IMG/VR virus record: IMGVR_UViG_3300010375_000360
Location: 1 to 40,967 of that record
Source of the DNA: a virus
Length of the DNA stretch: 40,967 nucleotides
Strand: one strand, 5' to 3'
Below are positions 14,403 to 22,713 of this stretch, piece after piece. Each line of letters begins with the position of its first letter. Position 1 is the first letter of the stretch. Below the pieces are notes generated by a model that made no database searches, had not been told where the DNA came from, and saw nothing but the letters and a program-made list of their open reading frames with translations. A program made the position numbers and the translations under genes.

Positions 14403-14988
14403 GAAGATGTTACAATGGGAATGGTTTACAGATCGCAACGTCTTTCATGTATTCGTAATCCTCCTATTAAACGCCAACCATGAGGAAAATAAATGGAGAG
14501 GCATAACAATAAAAAAAGGCGAGTACCTAACCAGTATAGAAAAACTTGCTCAAAATACGAAACTTTCCGTAGCTCAGGTTCGTTTGGCTTTAAACAAATT
14601 AAAAAAGACAAACGAAATAACAATCAAAACAACAAGCGTAAACACTTTAATATCAATAACTAACTGGGAAAAATATCAGGCGAATGACAAGGTAAATGAC
14701 AAACCGATAGCAAACGGACAACAAACGAATGACAAACGGACAACAACTAACAAGAAGGAAGAGAAGAATAAGAATGAAAAGAATGTTGGCAACTACGAGC
14801 CTTTTTTTGAATTCTTCAGACGCGCGGCAGGAAGCCACTTAAGCGATGAAGAACTAATTCAGGAAATCGGCAAGTTTAAAAACAAATACCCGAACATTCA
14901 CCCAAACAGGGCAGGGGCCCTAATCAATGCCTGGGTTTCAAACATTGGGAAAACAACCGTAACCCCTAAATCGAGGATTATCGTATGA
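14371..14988 (+). CDS. Phage replication initiator-like winged-helix protein
   Basis: The N-terminal half (GWIKLHRKMLQWEWFTDRNV, then GEYLTSIEKLAQNTKLSVAQ, VRLALNKLKKTNEITIKTTS) matches the winged-helix replication proteins common in phages of low-GC Gram-positives and Bacteroidetes. A polar Asn/Lys/Thr linker follows, then a C-terminal helical domain (FFEFFRRAAGSHLSDEELIQ). It overlaps the primase-helicase start by four bases. The combination suggests an origin-binding replisome organiser that loads the next gene's helicase. The origin itself is not visible; the Asn/Lys-rich linker DNA could contain it. Confidence 0.7.
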   Translation: METTGWIKLHRKMLQWEWFTDRNVFHVFVILLLNANHEENKWRGITIKKGEYLTSIEKLAQNTKLSVAQVRLALNKLKKTNEITIKTTSVNTLISITNWEKYQANDKVNDKPIANGQQTNDKRTTTNKKEEKNKNEKNVGNYEPFFEFFRRAAGSHLSDEELIQEIGKFKNKYPNIHPNRAGALINAWVSNIGKTTVTPKSRIIV

Positions 14989-16808
14989 TCTCAGAAGCAT
15001 CCATAGAACTGGTAAAGGCCCAAATAGAAATAACGGATGTGGTAGGAACCTTCGTGAAGCTAAAAAAGCATGGTGTAAACCTCACAGGTAACTGTCCGTT
15101 CCATTCTGAGAAAACTCCGTCATTCACCGTCTCAAAGGAAAAACAAATTTTCAAGTGCTTTGGGTGCGGTAAATCTGGCGATGCAATCACCTTCCTGATC
15201 GAACATGAAAAGCATTCATATCTTGACGCTATCAGGTGGCTTGCAGCCAGGTACAATATCGAGCTGGAAGAACATCAGAAAAGGGAATTCATAAAGCCTG
15301 CACCCAGATTGGAAAAATTAGGATCGAAAGCGCTGGCGTATTTTGAACATGACCGGAAAATATCAAACAACACGCTCCTCAGATTCAAAATCACAGAAGG
15401 AACCGAATGGATGCCTGCTGTAAACAAAGAAGTTTCGGTCATCTGCTTCAACTACTTCCGTGATGAAGAACTAGTAAACATTAAGTTCAGGGGCCCTCAG
15501 AAGTCATTTAAACTCGCAAAAGACGCCGAACTGATATTCTATAACCTTAACGCGATAAAAGGCTGTAATGAGGCTATAATCGTCGAGGGGGAGATCGATT
15601 GTTTAACCCTTCACGAATGTGGAATTTTCAACACAGTTAGTGTACCCAATGGCGCGGCAAAGGGAAATCAACGGCTAGAATATCTGGATAATTGCTTTGA
15701 ATATTTCACGGACAAAACGAAAGTTATCCTGTTTACCGATAACGACGTGCCGGGGAATAATCTTCGAAATGAACTGGCCCGGCGAATTGGTTTTGAAAAA
15801 TGCTATCAGGTTAAATTTCCGGACGGATGCAAAGATGCGAATGATGTCCTGGTGAAGCATGGAAAAGATGAAGTGGTTCGGATTATTAACAATGCTGTTC
15901 AATGGCCAATAGAGGGAATTGTATCAATGGATGAAATTTACCCGGACGTAATGGATTATTTCGAAAACGGTTATCCGCAGGGTTTCAGAGCGCACATTCC
16001 TGATTTTGATGATCTGCTGACGTTCTATCCGGGGCAACTAACAACCATTACCGGCATACCCGGATCTGGCAAAAGCGAATATGTCGACTATCTTATGACC
16101 TCCCTCACCAGATTCCATGGTTGGAGTTGGGCAATCTGCAGCTTTGAGTGCCCCCCGGCAATTCACGTTACGAAGTTGGCGGAAAAATTTACTGACAAAT
16201 CTTTTGCCTTCCGAAAGAACCCCGATCATCGGATGAATGTCCGGCAGTTCGAGTATGCTATCGACATGATTGATAAATATTTTCACTTTATCAATTTATC
16301 AATGGTCGATATAACGATGGATGGGCTGATAAAAAAGGCTGAAGAGTTGGTTTTGCGTAAAGGCATCAATGGGCTGCTTTTCGACCCCTGGAATTGTATA
16401 GAACATAAATCAGGTGAAGAGAGCGAAACCAAATACACGCTTACCTGTCTGAATAAGCTGATTAATTTTCTTGATAAATACAAAGTTCATGGGTTCTTAG
16501 TGGCGCATCCGACGAAGTTGGGGAAGGATAAGAGAACTGGGAAGTACGAAATCCCAACGATGTATAGCATAAGCGGCTCTGCGCATTTTTTCAATAGGAC
16601 GCATAACGGCATGAGTATCTACCGTGATTTTCAAACGAATGTAGTAGATGTGTATGTGCAGAAAGTTAAATGGTCATGGTTGGGTAGCCTTGGTTATGCA
16701 TCATTTCATTACGATACTATGACGCGTAGGTACATCTCAATGAGCGGGGCCCCGCCTGAACTGGGGGAGGATGGTGCCTGGGTGCCAACTGAAATTCCAT
16801 TCAATTAA
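14985..16808 (+). CDS. Bifunctional primase-helicase
   Basis: This 607-residue protein has the T7-gp4-like order. First is a CHC2-type zinc finger (CPFHSEKTPSF, then CFGCGKSGDAITF; residues about 37-70), followed by a Toprim domain with VEGEIDC (about 199) and FTDNDVPG (about 249). Last is a RecA/DnaB-type helicase with Walker A GIPGSGKSE (about 357) and Walker B LLFDPWN. VAHPTK near the end corresponds to the H4-like loop. It makes RNA primers and unwinds the fork. The ATG overlaps the previous stop. This large replication enzyme suggests the phage relies on its own fork machinery for priming. Confidence 0.9.
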   Translation: MISEASIELVKAQIEITDVVGTFVKLKKHGVNLTGNCPFHSEKTPSFTVSKEKQIFKCFGCGKSGDAITFLIEHEKHSYLDAIRWLAARYNIELEEHQKREFIKPAPRLEKLGSKALAYFEHDRKISNNTLLRFKITEGTEWMPAVNKEVSVICFNYFRDEELVNIKFRGPQKSFKLAKDAELIFYNLNAIKGCNEAIIVEGEIDCLTLHECGIFNTVSVPNGAAKGNQRLEYLDNCFEYFTDKTKVILFTDNDVPGNNLRNELARRIGFEKCYQVKFPDGCKDANDVLVKHGKDEVVRIINNAVQWPIEGIVSMDEIYPDVMDYFENGYPQGFRAHIPDFDDLLTFYPGQLTTITGIPGSGKSEYVDYLMTSLTRFHGWSWAICSFECPPAIHVTKLAEKFTDKSFAFRKNPDHRMNVRQFEYAIDMIDKYFHFINLSMVDITMDGLIKKAEELVLRKGINGLLFDPWNCIEHKSGEESETKYTLTCLNKLINFLDKYKVHGFLVAHPTKLGKDKRTGKYEIPTMYSISGSAHFFNRTHNGMSIYRDFQTNVVDVYVQKVKWSWLGSLGYASFHYDTMTRRYISMSGAPPELGEDGAWVPTEIPFN

Positions 16809-16810
16809 CT

Positions 16811-17128
16811 ATGAAAGCAATAAAAACAACATGCCTTACGAAGGACGTCATCCGTGCCTCAGCACTAAAGGAATTAACCTGGCGTGCATATACCGTTTGG
16901 CGCAATAACAACATCGCAGTAAGAGGAAGAAAGTTTATTGGAAGATTAGGGGTTAGTGATATAATCGGCATTACGAAAGATGGGCGCTGGGTTGCGTGTG
17001 AAGTGAAAACATTGCATGACAGATTATCTGCTGATCAAATGAAGTTCTTAAATGAAATAAAACACTCCGGGGGTATTGCATTACTTGCGATACAGGAAAA
17101 CAATCAGGTGAAGATTGTGGAGTGGTAA
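16811..17128 (+). CDS. VRR-NUC domain nuclease
   Basis: The 105 residues make up a stand-alone VRR-NUC (PD-(D/E)XK) domain: GVSDIIGI with the first acidic residue, ACEVKT carrying the E-x-K, and DRLSADQMKFLNEIKHSGGI as the closing helix. The domain is common in phage replication clusters and can cleave branched DNA or Holliday junctions. It directly follows the primase-helicase, with two bases between. Confidence 0.85.
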   Translation: MKAIKTTCLTKDVIRASALKELTWRAYTVWRNNNIAVRGRKFIGRLGVSDIIGITKDGRWVACEVKTLHDRLSADQMKFLNEIKHSGGIALLAIQENNQVKIVEW

Positions 17129-17139
17129 AACCTATCAAC

Positions 17140-17418
17140 ATGAACAAAGGCAAGCCATTAACTAGCGACCATAAAGAATTTATCCGGTCGAATTATAAAT
17201 TATTGACCCGGCAGCAGATGGCAGTATAGTTACAAGTTGCTTTTAAACGAGTAGATTCTTTTTGTACCGGGGAGAAACTTATAAAGCCGCGATATGTATG
17301 TAAAGGTATTTACAAAAAAAATAATGACGGGCCGGAAAAATTAAAGATCAAACGTCCTCCTGCACATTATAGCAATAGGTCAAGGGAAGAAGTAATTAGT
17401 TACTACGAAAATTTATAA
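17140..17418 (+). pseudogene. Small HTH-like gene interrupted by an in-frame amber codon
   Basis: An ATG at 17140 is followed by 29 codons ending LLTRQQMAV, then TAG at 17227-17229. The same frame continues as LQVAFKRVDSFCTGEKLIKP to a TAA at 17416. The joined reading has 92 codons and looks like one protein: a helix (HKEFIRSNYKLLTRQQMAV) and a recognition-like helix (LQVAFKRVDSFCTGEKL), a pattern seen in small phage DNA-binding proteins. The TAG is therefore probably a point mutation (or sequencing error). TAG is an ordinary stop in other genes here, so recoding is unlikely. Confidence 0.6.
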
Positions 17419-17470
17419 GTATGAAAGTGATACCCGGTAAACCTGATTTACAAACATTAAAAGCAATAGC

Positions 17471-17812
17471 GTGAAATTCGAAATAGCAAAAGAAATGATA
17501 GGCGCGTGTTTACAGAACGCTCTTTACAGTCAGGGTATTCTTGACGAAAAGCCACCAAAAATAAAATGCCGGTCGTTGCAGCATCTTTTACGCGCCAATA
17601 AGGCGCTCGAAAGATCAAACAGAATCAAATTGAAGAAGTCCGGAAGCCAAACTATTTCGATGACCGTTGCAGAACGGGGGCTTGCTGCAATGTATACCGC
17701 AATGAATTTTGAGGGAGGAACACCCGACGAGCCTAATATTGTTGGATATGCAAATGGCAATTATGTGCTGGTAATACGAGCATCATCTTTTACACCTGAC
17801 CCTGAATTTTAA
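17471..17812 (+). CDS. Hypothetical protein, 113 residues
   Basis: It starts with GTG at 17471, overlapping the TGA of a 17-codon ORF (17421-17474, MKVIPGKPDLQTLKAIA) that may serve as a coupling leader. The protein is alpha/beta (IAKEMIGACLQNALYSQGIL; QTISMTVAERGLAAMYTAMN). No family is recognised. Confidence 0.6.
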   Translation: MKFEIAKEMIGACLQNALYSQGILDEKPPKIKCRSLQHLLRANKALERSNRIKLKKSGSQTISMTVAERGLAAMYTAMNFEGGTPDEPNIVGYANGNYVLVIRASSFTPDPEF

Positions 17813-17829
17813 ACTCTTGAATTAATAAC

Positions 17830-18096
17830 ATGAAAAAACTCATCCCCCTCTTACTCTTAGCTGCATGTAGGCCATCTAAGCAGATGGAAGTCTACCCTGA
17901 TCTCAAAGGTGATACCATCCACGAAGTAATGCTTATATCAACCCGGCTCCCTGGATTCGTCTTTGTAAAGTACGGTCAGGCCATCCAAAGAAACGGTATC
18001 TGTATAGCTCACCTTGATTGCAGGGGACAGTTATTAAAGCCACCTATATATGTGTGGACTTGTGAAACTGAAAGGAAAAGGAGGGAAGGGAGATGA
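17830..18096 (+). CDS. Small predicted lipoprotein, 88 residues
   Basis: KKLIPLLLLAAC is a lipoprotein signal with the cysteine at about residue 13. The mature domain is short and beta-rich (VMLISTRLPGFVFVKYGQAI). The C-terminus ERKRREGR is encoded by the purine-rich Shine-Dalgarno of the next gene and overlaps its start by four bases. It is the second lipoprotein of the phage. A spanin or an exclusion protein is possible, but nothing in it is specific. Confidence 0.65.
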   Translation: MKKLIPLLLLAACRPSKQMEVYPDLKGDTIHEVMLISTRLPGFVFVKYGQAIQRNGICIAHLDCRGQLLKPPIYVWTCETERKRREGR

Positions 18097-18386
18097 GTAG
18101 CAATACGACGGTACAAACAAAAAAGGAATTCCTTGAAATGCTAGCAAAAGTAATAGAAGAAGACGATATGATTCTGTGGACAAATAACTGTAACACATTA
18201 GAGGTAAAGAAGAAATTAAATGAAAAGCGATTGACTTTCGGCTTTGCAGCTAACGCATTCGAACAGCAAGATGGCGTCGGTGATTTAATGAAGTTCAGGG
18301 GCATCTTGTTTGGCGCAATTGTCTGCAAAAAAACATTACTGTCAAAAGAGGCAAAAGAGCTTTTAAAGGAGGTAACCAATGAATGA
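18093..18386 (+). CDS. Hypothetical protein, 97 residues
   Basis: A strong Shine-Dalgarno (AAAAGGAGGG, ending ten bases before the ATG) supports the start. The protein is alpha/beta, with AKVIEEDDMILWTNNCNTLE and FRGILFGAIVCKKTLLSKEA. It overlaps the lipoprotein by four bases. Function not recognised. Confidence 0.65.
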   Translation: MSSNTTVQTKKEFLEMLAKVIEEDDMILWTNNCNTLEVKKKLNEKRLTFGFAANAFEQQDGVGDLMKFRGILFGAIVCKKTLLSKEAKELLKEVTNE

Positions 18387-18498
18387 ATCTGCACAGGAAA
18401 TAATTGCTGTCGGTATCAGTATTATGCTTGTTTTCATAGGAGGGTCTTTATTTTATTACATAGCATCAAAATGTGATAAGGAGGATAAAAATGGATAA
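18379..18498 (+). CDS. Small membrane protein, 39 residues
   Basis: The start has a textbook Shine-Dalgarno (AAAGGAGG at 18365-18372) and overlaps the end of the previous gene. The protein has one transmembrane segment (IIAVGISIMLVFIGGSLFYY) and a short charged tail. It ends inside the next gene's start (ATGGATAA). The overlaps at both ends and the ribosome site make translation likely despite its size. Confidence 0.6.
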   Translation: MNESAQEIIAVGISIMLVFIGGSLFYYIASKCDKEDKNG

Positions 18499-18850
18499 AC
18501 TAACAAGAAAAGAAGCTATTGAACAAGGATACACTTATTATGGTCAGGACAAAGGAGAATTTCAGCACCTATATAGTATCGAGAACATGAATGAAGTAGA
18601 TTTTGAATCTGGCCCGGTTTATTTGGCTGAGAAGGAACCATATTATACGCCAGCCATTTCACCCGAAGAAGTAACTGAAACTTTGGCGGATATGGTTTAC
18701 TGTCAAGTTAGTGACGAAACCGGAGATGATACTGATGATGCATACGATATTGTAAAAGGATTGGACTTCACTGCAACGACCAAACTGATTAACGAAGCCT
18801 TGAAAGATAAGAAATATTATAAGCTAACCTCTATTCAATTAACTCCATGA
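18491..18850 (+). CDS. Hypothetical acidic protein, 119 residues
   Basis: The start is the ATG at 18491 (MDKLTRKEAIEQGY), because AAGGAGG lies at 18478-18484; the frame is open six codons upstream but without such a site. The protein is acidic, with SDETGDDTDDAYDIV near the middle. No family is recognised. It overlaps the next gene by four bases. Confidence 0.7.
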   Translation: MDKLTRKEAIEQGYTYYGQDKGEFQHLYSIENMNEVDFESGPVYLAEKEPYYTPAISPEEVTETLADMVYCQVSDETGDDTDDAYDIVKGLDFTATTKLINEALKDKKYYKLTSIQLTP

Positions 18851-19305
18851 GCGAAGACATACAATTACCGGCTGATATTTTAAGTCAAATTGAACAGGCT
18901 TCCACCATAGCAACCGATAAGGAAGAAATTAGGCTAAAAGATGGCAATCCGCATTTAGCATATGGACCTATGCTTGCCCACCTCAATGGATTTAAACGAG
19001 GACACATAGCATGTGCCACCGAATACGCCATAAAGCTCAACCAGCTTGGAGAGCATTATGAAGTCCGGTCTGAGTTTGTTGCAGATTTTGAAAACGCGGA
19101 ACGCGCAAATGAAGTATGCAATAAACTTAACGAATACGGAAATCTTAAAGCCAAATGCGATAGATATGAAAAAGCGCTCAAATTGGCCGAATGTGAATTG
19201 ACTTCTCTCTACCGAAAACTGGGGTATAGTGGTAGCAATATTTTGAAAGAAGTAACAGAAGCCCTATCCGCAGGAGAAGGGAATAAGGAGGTAGAGAATG
19301 GCTGA
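18847..19305 (+). CDS. Hypothetical protein, 152 residues
   Basis: It overlaps the previous stop by four bases. The C-terminal half is a likely coiled coil (ANEVCNKLNEYGNLKAKCDR, then EKALKLAECELTSLYRK). The middle segment LAHLNGFKRGHIACATEYAI is helical. The C-terminal KEVENG is forced by the next gene's Shine-Dalgarno. Function unknown. Confidence 0.65.
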   Translation: MSEDIQLPADILSQIEQASTIATDKEEIRLKDGNPHLAYGPMLAHLNGFKRGHIACATEYAIKLNQLGEHYEVRSEFVADFENAERANEVCNKLNEYGNLKAKCDRYEKALKLAECELTSLYRKLGYSGSNILKEVTEALSAGEGNKEVENG

Positions 19306-19642
19306 GAAAGTAGTAGCATTTGAAAGTTGGACTATTGACGACATTTCCGATTTACTGAATACAGCATTAGATGATGGTGAATGGCATACACCACACGCAT
19401 CTGATATTTATATCCATACCAATAATGGCGTTGCAATCTATGGTCGTTGTAATCTATCGAAGCATAACACTTACCATGATGTCGAGCATTGGTTCAATAT
19501 CAACTCGTATTCAGTCAAGATATGGAAAGAGGAATATGTTCGGTATCGAGCGAATGCCTGCCATCATCTTCCAATTTATAACCTACAAAAATTGGTCGAG
19601 AAATTAAAATTGCATGAAATTAAAAAAGAGGATAAACAATGA
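19298..19642 (+). CDS. Hypothetical protein, 114 residues
   Basis: AAGGAGG at 19285-19291 sets the ATG at 19298, overlapping the previous gene by eight bases. The sequence is rich in His and aromatic residues (DGEWHTPHASDIYIHTNNGV; NACHHLPIYNLQKLVEKLKL). No family is recognised. It overlaps the next gene by four bases. Confidence 0.65.
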   Translation: MAEKVVAFESWTIDDISDLLNTALDDGEWHTPHASDIYIHTNNGVAIYGRCNLSKHNTYHDVEHWFNINSYSVKIWKEEYVRYRANACHHLPIYNLQKLVEKLKLHEIKKEDKQ

Positions 19643-19851
19643 CCCCGGAAGAAAAACAAAAGATGGATTCCATGTTTAAAGAATTAACAAAGCATGAAGT
19701 TGAGTTCTTGAAAGAACAAGGGGCAGATCAAAATGAGCATGGCGTGTTTCTTTACATAAGCGAAAATGGGAACGGTCGTATATCTCTTGATCTCTTCTTA
19801 ACGAGCTACAAAGAGTGGTTAATTGAACATAAAATAGTAAAAGAACTGTAA
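19639..19851 (+). CDS. Hypothetical protein, 70 residues
   Basis: It is a small acidic protein, helical at the start (EEKQKMDSMFKELTKHEVEF), then ISENGNGRISLDLFLTSYKE. The ATG overlaps the previous stop by four bases. No function recognised. Confidence 0.6.
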   Translation: MTPEEKQKMDSMFKELTKHEVEFLKEQGADQNEHGVFLYISENGNGRISLDLFLTSYKEWLIEHKIVKEL

Positions 19852-19862
19852 CCAATTAAACA

Positions 19863-20168
19863 ATGGACAAGATTAAAATACCAGAATTAAATATAGAAGT
19901 CGAAGATATTAGTGATTTCAATGATGAAGCCAGCGAAATATTGGAATCATTTTGCATTGACCTTAGTAAGCAACCGGATATGTGCCGCCCTGCCGATCCA
20001 GAAATTGATTCATTTTTGGAGGAAACCTGTTTTACCCATATTTGGCAAAATGGAGCTTCTGCATTAATTATAGCCGAACGAACCAGATTATACCATATTG
20101 GTGAAAAATACTTTGGTCGGCCTAACCTCGATTTAAATATTGAAACAAGTTGGTTCCGTGAACCTTAA
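19863..20168 (+). CDS. Hypothetical acidic protein, 101 residues
   Basis: Strongly acidic in the first half (IEVEDISDFNDEASEILESF) with FTHIWQNGASALIIAERTRL later. It belongs to the same operon, with an 11-base gap from the previous gene. No family is recognised. Confidence 0.6.
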   Translation: MDKIKIPELNIEVEDISDFNDEASEILESFCIDLSKQPDMCRPADPEIDSFLEETCFTHIWQNGASALIIAERTRLYHIGEKYFGRPNLDLNIETSWFREP

Positions 20169-20186
20169 CCTTATAAACAATGGACA

Positions 20187-20423
20187 ATGAGTAAAGAGAA
20201 GGTAACTGTAAAATGGTCGAAACGGGAAAAGGACTGGCAATCTCGTTACCCCGAATGGCCTAATAGAAACGCTCGGATCGTCGGTAACGCCTTCTTTACT
20301 ATGATACGGCAATATGAAGAATTTATAAAACCAGCCGGATATACGGACTTTAGAGACTATCTAAGTAAGGCAGGATTCGACCCAGATACATTAACCATAA
20401 CAGTAAAAGCACTCAAACAATAA
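20187..20423 (+). CDS. Hypothetical protein, 78 residues
   Basis: It is basic and Trp/Tyr-rich (VKWSKREKDWQSRYPEWPNR) with a helical C-terminal half. A four-codon ORF (ATG at 20180) ends over this start codon, which may couple translation. Function unknown. Confidence 0.6.
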   Translation: MSKEKVTVKWSKREKDWQSRYPEWPNRNARIVGNAFFTMIRQYEEFIKPAGYTDFRDYLSKAGFDPDTLTITVKALKQ

Positions 20424-20426
20424 ATA

Positions 20427-20672
20427 ATGCCAATTATACTTACAAAACCATTTGCTATCAACAAAAAGAAGCAGGCCGAACTAAAAGAAATCGGGTATAT
20501 AGTCATCGAAACGGACAATCCGAACGAGATTTTTTTGGATGAAACCCCCAGTCTTGACGGAAATATTCTATTGAGCGCTGCATTAGAAGCGTTGGAGAAT
20601 GGCAATGATAATGCATCAAGATTGGCATTTGGTAATTTAATTCGGAAGAAAATAAAAGAGAAAAATAAATGA
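20427..20672 (+). CDS. Hypothetical protein, 81 residues
   Basis: The N-terminal half alternates strand and helix (KKQAELKEIGYIVIETDNPN), like a small alpha/beta fold. The C-terminus is helical and basic (NLIRKKIKEKNK). It follows the previous stop by three bases and overlaps the next start by four. Not recognised. Confidence 0.6.
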   Translation: MPIILTKPFAINKKKQAELKEIGYIVIETDNPNEIFLDETPSLDGNILLSAALEALENGNDNASRLAFGNLIRKKIKEKNK

Positions 20673-21310
20673 GCATAGCGCCTAAATGCACTTGTGGCAA
20701 ATCATCTTCAGGCTTTTGCATATCGCGAATAAAAGAATGTAAACAATTTATAACTGTAGAAATAATGGGAAACAAATACCCAATAGGAATTGACCCACAG
20801 GAAATATGGGACGAGTTTAGCGAATACGTAGATGATGACAGTGATAGCTTTTCGCGTTACGCAGGTAGAGATGTTATGTTATTTGACAATTTTGTTCGGG
20901 CATTAACAAAGATACAGGAAGTCCCGACCGGTGCAGTATGGGTTAAGGCTAGTAAGCGGTTACCTTTAAAAGAGCATAATTATTTTGTTAAGGCTATAAC
21001 CAAATTTCAAGGATATAATCATAATGATACTGCCCTTTGGAGAAACGGGAAATGGGAATTTGATAGAGAAAATGGAAGAACAGTTGTAGAATGGCTGGAC
21101 GAAAATCCATCACCCACTCCATCAAAGGAAAGTGATGCTGTTGAATTTAATAGCGAATGGTTAGCAGGTAGATCAAAGGAACGATTTAAAGAATTGGAAT
21201 ACAAAGGCCATGATTGGCGTAGTTTCTATATTGGATGGATTGAAGGACGGGCGGATGCGATAGCTGACCTGATAAAGAAAAAGAAAGAACAAAAGGAGGT
21301 AAAGCCATGA
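20669..21310 (+). CDS. DUF551-like protein, 213 residues
   Basis: The N-terminus has a Cys-rich patch (CTCGKSSSGFC). The middle reads WVKASKRLPLKEHNYFVKAI ... ALWRNGKWEFDRENGRTVVE, then WLDENPSPTP, which follows the DUF551 pattern (W..V..RLP ... V..W...P) of phage small proteins of unknown role. The C-terminal third is a separate helical part (DWRSFYIGWIEGRADAIADL). Its last codons carry the Shine-Dalgarno for the next gene, with which it overlaps by four bases. Confidence 0.65.
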   Translation: MSIAPKCTCGKSSSGFCISRIKECKQFITVEIMGNKYPIGIDPQEIWDEFSEYVDDDSDSFSRYAGRDVMLFDNFVRALTKIQEVPTGAVWVKASKRLPLKEHNYFVKAITKFQGYNHNDTALWRNGKWEFDRENGRTVVEWLDENPSPTPSKESDAVEFNSEWLAGRSKERFKELEYKGHDWRSFYIGWIEGRADAIADLIKKKKEQKEVKP

Positions 21311-21795
21311 TCTCACAAGCAGACCCTATTGACCGCCTGAATGTCTTATCCATTTACATGAACAGATGGATCGACGAATGGCCCAAACCAAAATACAGGT
21401 TTAACGAGTTCTTTAAAAATAAGTACCCTCAGTTTATTCCGGGTACGGTCGAGAATGCCAGGATGATCGCAACGCATTGTTTTTACTGCAATTCGATGCT
21501 CGTTAAAAACAACGGCCAAGGAAACCACCCGAACCGCGCAAGCATCGACCATTACTTACCGCAATCTAAAGGAAAGACTGAACGATATGTTATCTGCTGC
21601 GCTCAATGTAATACCAATAAGGGAAATGTATCGCCGAGTGTTCTTGTATCGAGAATAACCCAAGCTCATTTAAAAGGCAATGCCATGTGGGGATTTCACG
21701 GTAAAAAACTAAAGTTCATCGCCGATCAAATCCAGAAGATCACCAACGACATGCTTTACAATATGGGCCCCCGAATCTATTATTTCAAACGATAA
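21307..21795 (+). CDS. HNH endonuclease-like protein
   Basis: The 162-residue protein has a clear HNH/zinc motif: HCFYCNSML (first CxxC), SIDHYLPQSKGKTE (DH of the active site) and ICCAQCNTNKGNVSP (second CxxC with the closing N). A Shine-Dalgarno AAAGGAGG sits at 21292-21299. It could be a free-standing homing-type or packaging-related nuclease. It belongs to the same overlapping gene string, which argues for a phage function over a recently inserted homing gene. Confidence 0.8.
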   Translation: MISQADPIDRLNVLSIYMNRWIDEWPKPKYRFNEFFKNKYPQFIPGTVENARMIATHCFYCNSMLVKNNGQGNHPNRASIDHYLPQSKGKTERYVICCAQCNTNKGNVSPSVLVSRITQAHLKGNAMWGFHGKKLKFIADQIQKITNDMLYNMGPRIYYFKR

Positions 21796-21804
21796 CCCAA
21801 TAGT

Positions 21805-22122
21805 ATGAATCCCACTATCACTGAAATGAACCGCACCATAGCTGAATTCGATGGCTGGATCTACGGAAAGGCTGGCAAGTATGCCCGCAAAGGGAAAAAC
21901 GGCTCTCCTTTCCGCGCAGAACATATCCACTATCACGACTCATGGAACTGGCTTAAACCGGTCATAGACAAAATCTTCACTTATGCCCTGCTCTATCCGG
22001 ATCAGGTAAAGCCAATCACAGATTTGAGAATTGTTGCTCATATAAAAGTAGCCCACGAAAAAGTATATGAATTTGCCAAATGGTATAAAACTGAACAAAA
22101 TGAACGTAAAATACACCAGTAA
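21805..22122 (+). CDS. Hypothetical phage protein, 105 residues
   Basis: AEFDGWIYGKAGKYARKGKN, then HIHYHDSWNWLKPVIDKIFT, is a motif arrangement seen in small phage proteins of Bacteroidetes, where the function is unknown. It has nine bases of spacing from the HNH gene. Confidence 0.65.
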   Translation: MNPTITEMNRTIAEFDGWIYGKAGKYARKGKNGSPFRAEHIHYHDSWNWLKPVIDKIFTYALLYPDQVKPITDLRIVAHIKVAHEKVYEFAKWYKTEQNERKIHQ

Positions 22123-22318
22123 ACTACAGGATGCACTGATTAACGCAGGTAAAATTGTGGAAGCAAAAATTAAAGAGTCTACGCCTGAAGCAATCTACAT
22201 CGAATTACTTTTCGAGCGATTCTTAAAGGCGATAGACAAAAACGATCTCAAAGCACAAACGGAAACGTCAACCAGGCTTATTGCCGCCTTATTAAAATTC
22301 CAGATTGAAAAATTATAA
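22100..22318 (+). CDS. Hypothetical helical protein, 72 residues
   Basis: The start is the ATG at 22100 (MNVKYTSKLQDALINAGK). The frame is open to 22067, but those extra codons lie inside the previous gene. The protein is almost entirely helical. It overlaps the previous gene by 23 bases. Function unknown. Confidence 0.6.
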   Translation: MNVKYTSKLQDALINAGKIVEAKIKESTPEAIYIELLFERFLKAIDKNDLKAQTETSTRLIAALLKFQIEKL

Positions 22319-22324
22319 TATCAA

Positions 22325-22651
22325 ATGAATAAACAAATTGTAGCGTCCAATCTTAAAAAAGTCCGCACCGCATTAGGTTGGTCACAGGAAAAAGCCGCTC
22401 AGCAAATGGGCATCAGACGTTCAACCCTGGCCAGTTATGAAGAAGGCCGTGCTCTCCCCGCAATTATTCTTTTCCCAAAAATTGTTCACGTTTACGGCAT
22501 CTCCGACTGGAAAGGGTTCATTCAAAATCCCGATTTTGAATTCACAAATCAGAAGAGTGTACCCGAAACAGTATCACTTATCGAGGAAAAATACAACTCC
22601 CTGACTGCAAAGGAAAAAATCTTAGCAAAAACGCTGCTAAACCTTCCCTAA
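22325..22651 (+). CDS. XRE-family HTH regulator, last gene of the early string
   Basis: The 108-residue protein opens with a clear XRE helix-turn-helix: NLKKVRTALGWSQEKAAQQM, then GIRRSTLASYEEGRALPAI. The C-terminal 35 residues (SLIEEKYNSLTAKEKILAKT) are helical and may mediate dimers. It ends 23 bases before a long inverted repeat with an embedded promoter box, immediately ahead of the terminase genes. This position suggests control of the late operon; that is inference. Confidence 0.85.
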   Translation: MNKQIVASNLKKVRTALGWSQEKAAQQMGIRRSTLASYEEGRALPAIILFPKIVHVYGISDWKGFIQNPDFEFTNQKSVPETVSLIEEKYNSLTAKEKILAKTLLNLP

Positions 22652-22673
22652 ATAATTTAGTACACATATTAAT

Positions 22674-22713
22674 AACTGATTAATTTTGATACAATCAATT
22701 AATCAGTTTTTTT
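22674..22713 (+). promoter_or_regulatory. Late-operon palindrome with embedded -7 box (operator and/or terminator)
   Basis: AACTGATTAATT (22674-22685) and AATTAATCAGTT (22697-22708) are perfect inverted repeats with an 11-base spacer, followed by a T-run. The DNA reads as an intrinsic terminator, but TAATTTTG (22681-22688), a full match to the -7 consensus, lies in its left arm and spacer; TTTAG at 22656-22660 is a poor -33. A start near 22695 would give a 17-base leader to the TTG at 22712. It may serve as an operator over the late promoter. Confidence 0.5.

Noticed and set aside
17227-17229. TAG recoded as an amino acid (as in some phages)
   Set aside because: Several clear genes in the window (ending at 8423, 10750, 26501 and 28146) use TAG as their stop followed by normal intergenic spacing.
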